Source of the DNA: Methylobacterium durans
Lineage (GTDB): Bacteria > Pseudomonadota > Alphaproteobacteria > Rhizobiales > Beijerinckiaceae
Assembly (NCBI RefSeq): GCF_003173715.1
Contig: NZ_CP029550.1
Location: forward strand, 3,953,501 to 4,017,500
Direction: 5' to 3'
DNA length: 64,000 nt
The position numbers were made by a program, and so were the translations under genes. The notes under the pieces are model-generated. The model saw only the letters and a list, made by a program, of their open reading frames with translations. It did no database searches and had not been told where the DNA came from. Positions 1 to 9,129 of the stretch are shown in pieces. Position 1 is the first letter of the stretch, and every line of letters begins with the position of its first letter.

Positions 1-965
1 GACATGGTGTAGAGCACGCCGCGCACCGCCAGAACGCCGAAGGCCACGAGGAAGATCGGCTTTCGGCCGATCGTATCGGCCTTGGCGCCGACGAAGACCG
101 CGACAGGGACCATCACGCACTGGGCGGCCACGATACAGACCGCGATCAGGGAGGTCGCGTGGTCCTTGCCAGAGATCTTGGTGAGGAGTTGGCCCACGGA
201 CGGCAGCATCGCCGCGTTGGCGAGATGGAAGGCCGTGCACAGAACCGCGAAGACAAGGAGATACTTGTTCTGGAGAAGGGCTGTGAGCCCCGAGGGTTGC
301 TCGCAAGTCTCGTGCTGCGCGCAGTCGAGTCCGCGTGCGAGGTCGTCGTCGATCGCCTTGGCCGGAATCATCAGCATGGCGACGATCGAGGCCGCGGCGA
401 GGATCGCCATCAGCCAGAACACGACGATCGGGCCGAAGAAATAGGCGGTCGAGCCAGCGATGGCGGCCGAGGTGGCATTGCCGGCGTGGTTGAAGCCCTC
501 GTTCCGGCCGATCCGCTTAGAGAACATCTTCGGCCCGACGACGCCGAGCGTGATCGCGGCGAGCGCCGGCGGGAAGACGGCGCCGGCGATGCCGGCAAGC
601 GACTGGGTGGCCGCCACGAGGTAGAAATTCGAGACGAACGGCAGGATCAGGCAGCTGAGGGTCACCGCCACGGCTGCGGCGATCACGATCGCACGTTTGT
701 GATGGGTGCGATCGATCAGCGCGCCCGCCGGGGTCTGCGCGATCAGACCGGCGATGCCGGCGATCGTCATGACGATGCCGATCGTCGCCTCGTTCCAACC
801 CTGTTCGGGCCCGCGCACCGCGAGGAGATAGATCGCAAGGTACGGACCCAGGCCGTCACGGACGTCGGCGAGGAAGAAGTTGAGCGCGTCGAGGCCACGA
901 AGGACCCGTGCGGAGGGCTCGCGCACGGAATCGGTCGCCGCAGCGACACCACCAATATCCGACAT
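1..965 (-). CDS. MFS transporter (3' end beyond window)
   Basis: Reading the minus strand from the ATG at 965 gives 321 codons, open to the window edge, so the C-terminus is missing. The product is a multi-pass inner-membrane protein of the major facilitator superfamily. It opens with a hydrophilic segment (LRGLDALNFFLADVRDGLGP), followed by repeated hydrophobic helices and the MFS loop signature between helices 2 and 3 (GALIDRTHHKRAI). A second such loop (GAKADTIGRKPIF) lies in the second half. A cytoplasmic central loop contains two cysteines (DCAQHETCEQ). The substrate cannot be told from sequence. No neighbour on this strand shares its transcript within the window. Confidence 0.88.
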   Translation of the reverse strand, partial: MSDIGGVAAATDSVREPSARVLRGLDALNFFLADVRDGLGPYLAIYLLAVRGPEQGWNEATIGIVMTIAGIAGLIAQTPAGALIDRTHHKRAIVIAAAVAVTLSCLILPFVSNFYLVAATQSLAGIAGAVFPPALAAITLGVVGPKMFSKRIGRNEGFNHAGNATSAAIAGSTAYFFGPIVVFWLMAILAAASIVAMLMIPAKAIDDDLARGLDCAQHETCEQPSGLTALLQNKYLLVFAVLCTAFHLANAAMLPSVGQLLTKISGKDHATSLIAVCIVAAQCVMVPVAVFVGAKADTIGRKPIFLVAFGVLAVRGVLYTM

Positions 966-1292
966 GGCCGTTTCCCCTATCGCGCGGAAAAAGGCGGCCC
1001 AATCGCGGACGCGCACCTCCGATCGCTGCAATCACAACGCCGGCGATGGCGTTCCGCGACGTGGATTAAACTCTTTGTGAAGACGTAGATTTCGGGCGCG
1101 AAGGTCGGACTTGGCCTCGGATTGAGCAAGAGAGCCTCGATTGGACGAGGCGGCGGGATACCGAGAAGAGCCCGATCTCGGATCTTCGGGGTACTGTACC
1201 CAACTCACGCCGAGCCGCTGAAGATGGATGCTCGCCCATCCGCGACGAGGCCGCCTCCGAAGATGAGGCGACCTCCACGCGTCATCGGCGCC
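966..1292. other. intergenic region, no gene seen
   Basis: This is 327 bases between the start of the MFS gene and the stop of the tonB-like gene, both on the minus strand. Short open frames occur here but none resembles a known protein. It should hold the MFS promoter, but I see no clear -35/-10 pair. Confidence 0.5.
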
Positions 1293-2327
1293 TTACCGGC
1301 CTGGGCTGAAACGCAACGGCACCGTGACGGAGAGCGATGACACCGTCACACCCGCCGGAGCCGCCGGCAGCGAGCCCCGCACGGCAGAGAGCGCCGCGCT
1401 GTCGATCGGCCCAATCCCGCTGCTGCTGGCGAGCCCCGCGCTGGTCACCTGACCCGAGCGCGTGACGGTGAACCGCACGACGGCGAGGCCGCCGCCGGTG
1501 CCGGCCGCCGCATTGCGATTCATGCGGCCGTGGATGGCCGAGCTCAGCATGCCCTGCCACTGGCGCAGCGCGTTCGGATCGTTGCCCTGCGCGGCTCGGC
1601 CGGCCGCATTCTGGGCCGAGGAGGAGGCAGAGCTGCGCTCGGCGCGACCGGCGCTGGCCTGGGCGGCCCGCGCCTTCGCGTCCCGTGCGGCCTTCTCGCG
1701 CGCCTCGCGCACGGCCTCACGGCGCTGCTCTTCGAGCTCCGCCCGGCGCTTGGCGTCGCGGATCGCCTTCAGCTTGGCCTCGCGCTCGGCCGCGATCTTG
1801 GCCAAGTCGGGTTTGGGCTTGGCCTGCTCGACGGGCTTCGGCGGCTCCGGCGACTGCGCCAGCAAGGGCGGCGGTGGCGCCAGCGGCTCGGCCTGAGGAG
1901 CCGTCGAGGTGATGACCTGGCTCTCGGGCTCCATGGGCATCGCGTCCGGCGGCGGCTCGGTCTGGGCCGTGACCGGCGGCTGCTCGGCGACCTCCGGCGG
2001 CTTCTCCGCCACCGTCTCCTCCGGCGCGACCTCGGTCACATCCGGCGGCTTCACGGACTCGGTCTCGTTCGGGGTCTCGACGGGGGTCGGAGGAGGCGGC
2101 GCCAGTTCGCTCGCCTGCGTCTCGCTCGGCGCCCTGACGTCGGCCTCCGTCATCTGCGGTGCCAGATCGATCGAGATCTGCTGCTCGCCGGGCGGGGCCG
2201 GGGGGGTCAGCCTGTAGAGCGCGATCCCGATCAACGCGGCAACGTGCAGCGCCAGCGCGACGAGGAAAGCCGCGACGAGCGGGGACCGCCCGGTCTCGGG
2301 CTCGCCGCTGGAAACGAGGACGCTCAT
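1293..2327 (-). CDS. tonB: TonB/TolA-like energy transducer
   Basis: A 344-residue protein predicted to couple the ExbB/ExbD proton channel to outer-membrane receptors. From the N-terminus it has one transmembrane anchor (about residues 16-39), a Pro/Glu-rich periplasm-spanning stretch (about 40-150), a Lys/Arg/Ala/Glu-rich helix of TolA type (about 160-240), and a C-terminal TonB-type domain ending in VTVPLRFSPGR. The ATG at 2327 was chosen because it begins MSVLVSSGEP just before the anchor and lies 4 bases after the exbD stop; a longer frame reaches 2408 but overlaps exbD. No tolB or pal is adjacent, so TonB is favoured over TolA, although the charged helix resembles TolA. Confidence 0.85.
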   Translation of the reverse strand: MSVLVSSGEPETGRSPLVAAFLVALALHVAALIGIALYRLTPPAPPGEQQISIDLAPQMTEADVRAPSETQASELAPPPPTPVETPNETESVKPPDVTEVAPEETVAEKPPEVAEQPPVTAQTEPPPDAMPMEPESQVITSTAPQAEPLAPPPPLLAQSPEPPKPVEQAKPKPDLAKIAAEREAKLKAIRDAKRRAELEEQRREAVREAREKAARDAKARAAQASAGRAERSSASSSAQNAAGRAAQGNDPNALRQWQGMLSSAIHGRMNRNAAAGTGGGLAVVRFTVTRSGQVTSAGLASSSGIGPIDSAALSAVRGSLPAAPAGVTVSSLSVTVPLRFSPGR

Positions 2328-2331
2328 GGGA

Positions 2332-2844
2332 CTAGCGCGCCGCTCCGTTGGCCGGTGCCGCGGGCGCGGCCGGCGCATTGGCCGATGGCGCGGCGGGGAG
2401 AGGCCCACCCGGCGATTGGGCGATCAGTGAGACCTTCGTGAAGCCCGCCTGTCCGACGAGGCCCATCACCTCCATGATCTTTCCATAGGGCACGTCCCGG
2501 TCGCCTCGAACGAGCACGACCTGGCTCGGATCCTCGGCGGCGAGCGCGCGCAGGCGCGGCGTCAGCGTGTCCTGCGTGAAGAGCTCCTTGGCGATCGACG
2601 GATTCCCTTCCTTGTCGATCGTCACCTCGAACGGCTTCTTCGCCTGTGCGACCTTCGCCGCGCTCGTCTTCGGCAGCTGCACTGGGACGCCCGTGGTCAT
2701 GAGCGGAGCCGCCACCATGAAGATGATGAGCAGCACGAGCATCACGTCGACCATCGGCGTGACGTTGATCTCCGACATCGGCGTCGTGTCGAGGCCGTCC
2801 TCGTCGTCGTCGCCGCCGCTCGCGCGGATCGAACCCATAGCCAT
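2332..2844 (-). CDS. exbD: ExbD/TolR biopolymer transport protein
   Basis: A 170-residue inner-membrane subunit of the proton-driven ExbBD motor. A short acidic cytoplasmic N-terminus (GGDDDEDGLD) is followed by EINVTPMVDVMLVLLIIFM, the single transmembrane helix with the conserved proton-carrying aspartate (Asp33 here). The periplasmic domain follows (about 60-140). The C-terminus carries an unusual Ala/Pro-rich tail (about 148-170) that is not part of the standard family fold. It lies between exbB and the tonB-like gene on the same strand with a 4-base gap to tonB, so the three are probably one operon. Confidence 0.93.
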   Translation of the reverse strand: MAMGSIRASGGDDDEDGLDTTPMSEINVTPMVDVMLVLLIIFMVAAPLMTTGVPVQLPKTSAAKVAQAKKPFEVTIDKEGNPSIAKELFTQDTLTPRLRALAAEDPSQVVLVRGDRDVPYGKIMEVMGLVGQAGFTKVSLIAQSPGGPLPAAPSANAPAAPAAPANGAAR

Positions 2845-2970
2845 GACTCGCCCTCCGGGGCTCGGACGGCGGGCGTCGGCTCACGACCCGCCGCAACACT
2901 TCACAGGCCGGTCCGCCCCCGCCCGAGCGGAGGCCGGTCCGTCAGATTTTTCGGCTTCGCTCTGCCGACG

Positions 2971-3663
<693 letters not shown>

Positions 3664-3752
3664 TACGGGCTCCTCGAACTCTCAATTTCCAGTGCGGGCA
3701 CGCAACCCACGGAGCGCCCGGCCGATGGGTCGGGCGAACATGATGGTGTGGC

Positions 3753-4259
3753 TCAGCGATCGAACGGGACGCTGGCCTTGCTCTCGGTCTCGGTCCGCTC
3801 AAGGCAGCCTTCGCGACTGGCCTCACCGCCCTCGCAAGCGAGGACGTCGTTGAGCAGGACGCGCCCGATCTTCGGGCAGGCGATCCCGGCGAAATCGAAG
3901 ATCTTCACGCTCGTCTTCTTCTCGGCGAGCGGGCCGAGTTCGACCGCGACCCGCTTCTGAGCGACGCCCTCCGTATCGAAGGCGAAGAGGTCGACCTTCA
4001 GAGACTTGAGGGCGGGCCCGCGACCGTTGTCGACGAGGAGGTAGGTACGGCAGGCCTCGCCCGTCGCCTCCAGGCGGTTGAGCTGCAGCTTGATCGGCGC
4101 GCCCTTCGCGCCGCTCTCACCTTGCGCGGAGGCCGGCGCCGCGAGCGGCAGGGCGAGGATTGCGGCCGCAGCGAGGAGAACGCGCGCGGCGCCTGCTCGA
4201 TCGCTCCGCCTTCCGTTCCGGCCCGGCCCCGTCATCGCCACCTGCTCGATACCTGTCAC
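3753..4259 (-). CDS. exported hypothetical protein upstream of exbB
   Basis: A 168-residue protein with an N-terminal signal sequence (hydrophobic core AARVLLAAAAILALPLAAPA, likely cut after ASA-Q), so periplasmic. The mature part is about 130 residues with cysteines near DVLACEGG, REGCLE, FAGIACPK and GEACRTYL. These could form two disulfides. The GTG at 4259 was chosen because a GGGGGAAG ribosome-binding sequence precedes it; an internal ATG at 4235 is the alternative. The gene lies directly upstream of exbB on the same strand, so it is probably in the TonB operon. I do not recognise a named domain. Confidence 0.75.
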   Translation of the reverse strand: MTGIEQVAMTGPGRNGRRSDRAGAARVLLAAAAILALPLAAPASAQGESGAKGAPIKLQLNRLEATGEACRTYLLVDNGRGPALKSLKVDLFAFDTEGVAQKRVAVELGPLAEKKTSVKIFDFAGIACPKIGRVLLNDVLACEGGEASREGCLERTETESKASVPFDR

Positions 4260-4315
4260 GCTCGCTTCCCCCTTGTGTCCGGGCGTCCCACCGCCCCGCA
4301 TCGTGTCTCGGCCCG

Positions 4316-4813
4316 TCAGTGAAGCGGAGCGCCCAGCGGCCGCGACGCGCTCGCAGGTTGCAAGCGCGAGGCAGCGGCGTTGATCGTCTCCGCGGCATCC
4401 CGGATCGCCGCGGCAAGCCGCGGCGCGTCCGCGCGCCCGGTCAGCGCCGCCGCGTCCCGGCGCAGCGCCTCCCAATGCCGGCACCGGCCGCGCCGGATCA
4501 GCGCGACCAGGGCACATTCGTTCTCCGTCACCCGGCAGCAGGTGGCGGGCATGAAACTCCAATCCCCCTCGCGCTCGGCCCGAAGGGCGCGCAGGATCCC
4601 CACGATGCCAGACACGAGGCGCCCGCCCTCGGCCGCGCCGAGCAGCCGCTCGGCCCCGTCGAAGGCCGCATCCCAGCAGGCGACGTCGCTCGTCATGTAG
4701 CCCGAGGCCACGAATCGGGCCACCGAGAGGGCGAGCACGTCCGCGTCATCGGCGCAGATCTCAGCTACCTTCGGCATCCGGTCGTGCACGGACGGGATCG
4801 ATGACGCGCTCAT
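4316..4813 (-). CDS. hypothetical protein, 165 aa
   Basis: A soluble, Ala/Arg-rich, mainly helical protein of about 165 residues without signal peptide or membrane segment. It contains a cysteine-bearing centre (FMPATCCRVTENECALVAL followed by RRGRCRHW). The frame continues upstream to a GTG at 4864. ATG 4813 was chosen because GGAGG lies 3 bases before it, although that spacing is short. I do not recognise the family. It sits upstream of the exported gene and exbB on the same strand, 56 bases away, so it may share their transcript. Confidence 0.6.
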   Translation of the reverse strand: MSASSIPSVHDRMPKVAEICADDADVLALSVARFVASGYMTSDVACWDAAFDGAERLLGAAEGGRLVSGIVGILRALRAEREGDWSFMPATCCRVTENECALVALIRRGRCRHWEALRRDAAALTGRADAPRLAAAIRDAAETINAAASRLQPASASRPLGAPLH

Positions 4814-4864
4814 GCGGCCTCCGGTCAAGCGCGGGCTCGCCGGCAGGGCCATGGCTGAAGACAC

Positions 4865-5089
4865 CGGACAACGCTTCCCGGCGGAAGTATCCGAGGACCC
4901 GGTCCCGGATCAAGGTCTGCCCTGAATTTCAGAGCAGTTCCAAACTGTTACCCCGAGACTGTGATTCGTTGTCGAAACGCGTTGCCGAAAAATCCTGGCC
5001 ACTTCTGCGCAATCGTCCCAATTTTCCCTGTCCGGAAAGGGGAAACCGTCCGGCGTCGTGGAGAAGGGGAGCGGTCGGGATCGTCGCCT
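4865..5089. other. intergenic region upstream of the hsp20 promoter
   Basis: This is the left part of the 364-base gap between divergently oriented genes. It contains no convincing coding frame. The stretch around 4925-5040 is somewhat AT-richer than its surroundings and probably carries promoter elements for one or both sides. Confidence 0.4.
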
Positions 5090-5118
5090 CTTGATGGCCG
5101 TTCGGGCGGCCTCCATAT
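5090..5118 (+). promoter_or_regulatory. RpoH (sigma-32) type promoter of hsp20
   Basis: CTTGATG at 5090-5096 and CTCCATAT at 5111-5118 are separated by 14 bases. The known heat-shock consensus is CTTGAAA, then 13-15 bases, then CCCCATNT. Five of seven bases match in the first element, and only the second base of the second element deviates. The position upstream of a small heat-shock gene supports the call. The start of transcription would fall near 5125. Confidence 0.7.
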
Positions 5119-5124
5119 CGGGAG

Positions 5125-5228
5125 CACCGACGGGGATCCGCCGGCCGGAGCGCTGCGATCGCGGGCTCCCATCACGAAGTGCCCGCACGGCCGAGAGGCT
5201 GGGGCTTCGGAAAGGACCACGACCGACG
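5125..5228 (+). promoter_or_regulatory. possible RNA thermometer leader of hsp20
   Basis: If the RpoH promoter is used, the hsp20 mRNA has an untranslated leader of about 100 bases ending in GGGCTTCGGAAAGGACC. The AAGGA ribosome-binding sequence there can pair with the preceding CUU in a short hairpin closed by GG/CC. Rhizobial small heat-shock genes often carry ROSE-type thermometers of this length with the ribosome-binding site hidden in the last hairpin. The fold is inferred by eye only. Confidence 0.4.
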
Positions 5229-5657
5229 ATGACGCGTCCCTCTCCGTTCGGACATCCGTTCCTTCTCGGCTTCGACGAGATCGAGCAGGCCCTCGACCGG
5301 GTCTCGAAGGCGGCGAACGACGGATATCCGCCCTACAACATCGAACGTCTCCCGCGCACCGATCAGGAACCGGAGCGGCTCCGCATCACCCTCGCGGTGG
5401 CGGGTTTCACCCGGGACCAGCTCGACGTGATGCTGGAGGAGAACCAGCTCGTCGTCCGGGGTCGACAGGTCGACGAGCGAGAGCGCCAGTTCCTGCATCG
5501 CGGCATCGCCGCCCGCCAGTTCCAGCGGGCCTTCCTGCTCGCCGACGGGATGGAAGTGCTCGGCGCCGACCTGTCGAACGGCCTCCTGTCGATCGACCTC
5601 GCCCGGCCTGAGCCGGAAAGGGTCGTCCGCAAGATCGCCATCGCGTCCCGCGACTGA
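5229..5657 (+). CDS. Hsp20/alpha-crystallin small heat-shock protein
   Basis: A 142-residue cytoplasmic chaperone that holds unfolding proteins. The alpha-crystallin domain spans about residues 35-130, with the family features ITLAVAGFTRDQLDV, VVRGRQ and FQRAFLLADGMEVLGADLSNG followed by GLLSIDL. The C-terminal strand is PERVVRKIAIAS; the classic I-x-I anchor appears as IAIAS. The ATG at 5229 was chosen for GGAAAGGA upstream and because it matches the IbpA-like N-terminus. It is followed 84 bases later by the DUF1150 gene, an arrangement common in Hyphomicrobiales. The promoter at 5090 indicates heat induction. Confidence 0.93.
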   Translation: MTRPSPFGHPFLLGFDEIEQALDRVSKAANDGYPPYNIERLPRTDQEPERLRITLAVAGFTRDQLDVMLEENQLVVRGRQVDERERQFLHRGIAARQFQRAFLLADGMEVLGADLSNGLLSIDLARPEPERVVRKIAIASRD

Positions 5658-5741
5658 CGCGAGGTGTCGCATCCCCCCGGTCGGATGTCGCCACGGGACC
5701 TGAAGCCGACCGATCGCTCTGCCTCTGAAGGAGGGCATGAC

Positions 5742-6026
5742 ATGACCGAACTGAACCAGAATCCCCTGACCCCGGCCGATCTCGACCCGACGGAGTTCAA
5801 CGCTGCCGATCTGGCGGCCCTCGGCGAGGGCCACATCGCCTATGTCCGGCCGATCCGCTCGGACGACGTGAAGCGGTTCTTCCCGCAGGCCCCTGAGCTG
5901 ACGCCCGGCCTCGACCTCTTCGCCCTCCTGTCGGCGAGCGGCGCCCCGATCCTCCTCGCGGATTCGCGGGATGTCATCGTGGCGAACGCGATGGCGCACG
6001 ACCTCCACACGGTCAGCCTGCACTGA
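5742..6026 (+). CDS. DUF1150 family protein
   Basis: A 94-residue acidic soluble protein of the DUF1150 family, known mainly from alphaproteobacteria and commonly encoded next to hsp20. Recognisable parts are LGEGHIAYVRPIRSDDVKRF and the C-terminal SANGAPI-like segment (LLSASGAPILLADSRDVIVA). The start ATG at 5742 follows GAAGGAGGGC. Function is unknown; co-transcription with hsp20 from the heat promoter suggests a stress role, which is inference. Confidence 0.88.
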   Translation: MTELNQNPLTPADLDPTEFNAADLAALGEGHIAYVRPIRSDDVKRFFPQAPELTPGLDLFALLSASGAPILLADSRDVIVANAMAHDLHTVSLH

Positions 6027-6072
6027 CCGCAGGATCGCGCGGCCCGGCCTCGCCGGGTCGCCGATATGCGCC

Positions 6073-6864
6073 TCACCCCATCTCGGCCACCGCCGCGACG
6101 AGCCTGCGGATATCCTGCGAGCGCGACAGGCGGTGGTCGCCGTCCGCGATCAGCGTGAGCACCGCGCCGGCCTTCGGCAACCGGTCGAGGAGGCGGATGG
6201 CATGCGCGTGCGGGACGTCCGGATCCTCCATGCCCTGAAGGATGTGCACCGGGCAGCCGAGATCGATCGGTCCGTCGAGCATCCTGTGGCGCCGCCCGTC
6301 CTCGATCAGGTCGAGGGTGATGGGGTCCGGGACCGGGGCGTAGTCGGTCGGCCTGTACCAGACCCGGTCGCGCAGCAGCGTCTCGCGGACCTGCGGCGGG
6401 AAGCGGTCCCACATCAGCGATTCGGTGAAATCGAGGGCCGGCGCGATCAGGACGAGGCCCGCTGGCGGCGGCTCGCCGCGGCGGCGGCGGTTGCGCGCGG
6501 CGAGGCACGCGATCCATCCGCCCATCGACGAACCGATCATGATTGGACCCTGCGCCGCGTAGATCGCGATCACGGCTTCGGCGTCCGCGAGCCAAGCCGA
6601 GATGGTGCCGTCCGCGAAGGCGCCGTCCGACGCCCCGTGACCCGAATAGTCGAAGCGGACGAGCTTGCGCCCGGCCGATTCTGCCCAGGCATCGACCGCC
6701 ATCGCCTTGGTGGCGCCCATGTCCGAGCGGAAACCCCCGAGCCAGACGACGGGGGGCCCCGCGCCCTCGCGGACGCGCACGGCGATGCGGCGCGACGCTC
6801 CGTCCGTCTCGACGGTGATGAATTCGGGCGCGAACTCGGCGGGGCGGCCGGTCTCGTTCGGCAT
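6073..6864 (-). CDS. alpha/beta hydrolase (ABHD10-like)
   Basis: A 263-residue serine hydrolase. The oxyanion segment VVWLGGFRSDMGATKA is followed by FDYSGHGASDG, the nucleophile elbow GSSMGGW, a late aspartate in MEDPDVPHAHA and the catalytic histidine in DGDHRLSR, giving a complete Ser-Asp-His triad. The layout fits the bacterial proteins related to mitochondrial ABHD10-type thioesterases. The substrate is unknown. The ATG at 6864 (MPNETGRP) was chosen over the upstream candidate at 6930 because homology begins there. The gene is convergent with DUF1150, 46 bases away. Confidence 0.87.
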   Translation of the reverse strand: MPNETGRPAEFAPEFITVETDGASRRIAVRVREGAGPPVVWLGGFRSDMGATKAMAVDAWAESAGRKLVRFDYSGHGASDGAFADGTISAWLADAEAVIAIYAAQGPIMIGSSMGGWIACLAARNRRRRGEPPPAGLVLIAPALDFTESLMWDRFPPQVRETLLRDRVWYRPTDYAPVPDPITLDLIEDGRRHRMLDGPIDLGCPVHILQGMEDPDVPHAHAIRLLDRLPKAGAVLTLIADGDHRLSRSQDIRRLVAAVAEMG

Positions 6865-7047
6865 GAAATTCCTCGTGGCGAGGGTGAGCTGTTGATTGCG
6901 GGCATCCACCAATGTCGATGCGGCGCGCAAGGGTTTCGTTTACCCGGACGTTACGGGGGCGAGCGAACCTTGCGGTCATGACCGGACATATCGAGGGCGG
7001 CCGAGCCCCGGCACGCCACCCACACGACCCGCGCCCGGGCAGGCTCG

Positions 7048-8265
7048 ATGAACGGCGAGGTGCGTCCCGGGCCAGCCTTCCCGGTCGAGGCCGGCCCGCT
7101 CGCGGGCGCCTGCATCCTTCAGATCATCCCGGAACTCGAGGCCGGCGGCGCGGAGCGCACGGCCGTCGACGTCGCCGCGGGCCTGGCGGCGGCGGGCGCG
7201 CGTCCCCTCGTCGCGACGGAGGGCGGCCGCCTCGTCGGCGAGCTGCAGGCCAAGGGCGGCATCTGGGTGCCGTTCCCGGCAGCCTCGAAGAACCCGATGG
7301 CGATGGCCCTCAACGTCCGGCGCCTGATGAGCCTGTGCCGTCGCGAGGGCGTGCAACTCATCCACGCGCGCTCCCGCGCGCCCGCCTGGGTGGCGCTCGG
7401 CGCGGCGCGGCGTCTGAAGATCCCCTTCGTGACGACCTATCACGGCAGCTATTCCGGCCGGACGGGCGTGAAGGTGCTCTACAACTCGGTGATGGCGCGG
7501 GGCGACGTCGTCATCGCCAACTCGAATTACACGGCGGACCGGATCCGCTCGCTCCACGCCGAGCAGGCGGGCGACCGCGTGGAGGTCATTCACCGGGGCA
7601 CCGATCTCGGGAGCTTCAACCCGGTCGCCGTCGGGCCGTCGCGCGTCGAGGCCCTGCGCCGGGCCTGGGGCGTCGCGCCGCACGAGCGGGTGATCCTGCT
7701 GGCCGCCCGGCTCACGGCCTGGAAGGGCCAGCGCGTGCTGATCGAGGCCGCTGCGCTGATGCGCGACCGCGGCCTGTCCGATTTCGCGGTGGTCCTGGCC
7801 GGCGACCCGCAGGGACGGGCGGCCTACGAGCGCGAGCTCGACGCGCTGATCGCCGCGCGCGGCCTTGCGGGCATCGTGCGGCGCGTCGGCCACTGCACCG
7901 ACATGCCGGCGGCCTTCCGCGCCGCCTCGGTCGTCGCCGTGCCCTCGATCGAGCCCGAGGCGTTCGGGCGTTCCGCGGTCGAGGCGCAGGCACTGGGCAC
8001 GCCCGTCGTGGTCTCGGATCTCGGCGCGGTCCCGGAGACGGTGCTGAGCCCGCCGGACGTGGCGCCCGGCCAGCGCACGGGCTGGCGGGTGCCCGCGGGC
8101 GACGCCGCCGCCCTCGCCAAGGCGCTCGTGGAGGCGATCTCCTTGGGGGCGAGCGCCCGGGACGTCCTGGCTCGACGGGGGCGCGCCCATGTCGAGGCGC
8201 ATTTCTCGCTGGAGCGCATGGTCGCCGACACCCTCGACGTGTATGCGCGCCTCTTGCGATCGTGA
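7048..8265 (+). CDS. glycosyltransferase family 4
   Basis: A 405-residue GT-B fold glycosyltransferase. The N-terminal domain starts ILQIIPELEAGGAERTAVDV, the usual acceptor-side loop. The C-terminal nucleotide-sugar domain has LLAARLTAWKGQRVLIEAAA and the family E-x7-E motif as EAFGRSAVEAQALGTPVVVS. No signal peptide, so it works at the cytoplasmic face of the membrane. Acceptor and sugar are not evident. It stands alone before infC, with a 7-bp stem hairpin downstream (8293-8313) that may stop transcription. Confidence 0.9.
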   Translation: MNGEVRPGPAFPVEAGPLAGACILQIIPELEAGGAERTAVDVAAGLAAAGARPLVATEGGRLVGELQAKGGIWVPFPAASKNPMAMALNVRRLMSLCRREGVQLIHARSRAPAWVALGAARRLKIPFVTTYHGSYSGRTGVKVLYNSVMARGDVVIANSNYTADRIRSLHAEQAGDRVEVIHRGTDLGSFNPVAVGPSRVEALRRAWGVAPHERVILLAARLTAWKGQRVLIEAAALMRDRGLSDFAVVLAGDPQGRAAYERELDALIAARGLAGIVRRVGHCTDMPAAFRAASVVAVPSIEPEAFGRSAVEAQALGTPVVVSDLGAVPETVLSPPDVAPGQRTGWRVPAGDAAALAKALVEAISLGASARDVLARRGRAHVEAHFSLERMVADTLDVYARLLRS

Positions 8266-8292
8266 ACGATCGTCAGCATCTCAAGGTCGATA

Positions 8293-8313
8293 CGCGACCG
8301 TACGAAGGTCGCG
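8293..8313 (+). terminator. hairpin downstream of glycosyltransferase
   Basis: CGCGACC at 8293-8299 pairs perfectly with GGTCGCG at 8307-8313 around a 7-base loop. No T-run follows, so it may be a mRNA-protecting hairpin or a weak terminator. Confidence 0.35.
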
Positions 8314-8501
8314 CGAGATCTTGCCGATCGCCCGTGACAGGCCGTCACCGCCTGTGAACCCTGACAAGTCTCAGATGTTGACTTGTGAGGCGGATCGGCC
8401 AAGGTGTCGCGTCCGGAAAAGGCCGGAGCGTTCGGTGGTCGGGGCACCCGGGTTCGGTGCCGCAGGCCGCCGTTTCGTCGTTGCTTGAGGAGATTACAGC
8501 C

Positions 8502-9044
8502 ATTCGTAGACCTATGAGAGCCATGCCGGCCCCGCAGAAGGACGGGCCGCGCGCGAACCGGGATATCCGCGGTGTACGCGAAGTGCAGCTCATCGATGAC
8601 ACCGGCCAGAACCGTGGCATCGTGCCCTTCTTCGATGCCCTTCAGCTTGCCGAAGAGGCTGGCCTCGACCTCGTCGAGATCGCTCCGAATTCCACGCCTC
8701 CCGTCTGCAAGTTCCTCGATTACGGGCGCTTCCGCTTCAACGAACAGAAGAAGCAGAACGAGGCCCGCAAGCGGCAGAAGACGGTCGAGGTGAAGGAGAT
8801 CAAGCTCCGCCCCGGCATCGACAAGCACGATTACGACGTGAAGATGAAGGCCGTTCAGCGCTTCTTCGAGGAGGGCGACAAGGTCAAGATCACGTTGCGC
8901 TTCCGCGGCCGCGAGATGGCGCACCAGGATCTCGGATTGCGTCTCCTTGAGCGCGTGAAGGTCGAGACTGCCGAGGTCGCCAAAGTGGAGAGCGAGCCGA
9001 TGCTCGAAGGCCGCCAGATGATCATGGTGCTCGCCCCGCGCTGA
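8502..9044 (+). CDS. infC: translation initiation factor IF-3
   Basis: A 180-residue IF-3 that binds the 30S subunit and checks start-codon pairing. The N-domain begins [19 protein letters not shown], and the C-domain contains [18 protein letters not shown] and [13 protein letters not shown]. The start is read as ATT at 8502, giving MRRPMRAMP, because a strong GAGGAG (8487-8492) lies 9 bases upstream and the IRRP start is conserved in the family. The in-frame ATGs at 8514 and 8523 lack a well-placed ribosome-binding site. Rare start codons are known to let IF-3 repress its own synthesis. A terminator hairpin follows at 9092. Confidence 0.97.
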   Translation: MRRPMRAMPAPQKDGPRANRDIRGVREVQLIDDTGQNRGIVPFFDALQLAEEAGLDLVEIAPNSTPPVCKFLDYGRFRFNEQKKQNEARKRQKTVEVKEIKLRPGIDKHDYDVKMKAVQRFFEEGDKVKITLRFRGREMAHQDLGLRLLERVKVETAEVAKVESEPMLEGRQMIMVLAPR

Positions 9045-9091
9045 CGCGCGTGAAGGCCACCCGCCTGCCTCACCCGCAGAGTGTCCAATGC

Positions 9092-9126
9092 GCGCCGCCT
9101 CCTCCGGGGGCGGCGCCCCTTTTTTT
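9092..9126 (+). terminator. rho-independent terminator of infC
   Basis: GCGCCGCC at 9092-9099 pairs with GGCGGCGC at 9109-9116 around a 9-base loop, and a run of seven T follows at 9120-9126. This is a standard intrinsic terminator. Confidence 0.9.
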
Positions 9127-9129
9127 GTG

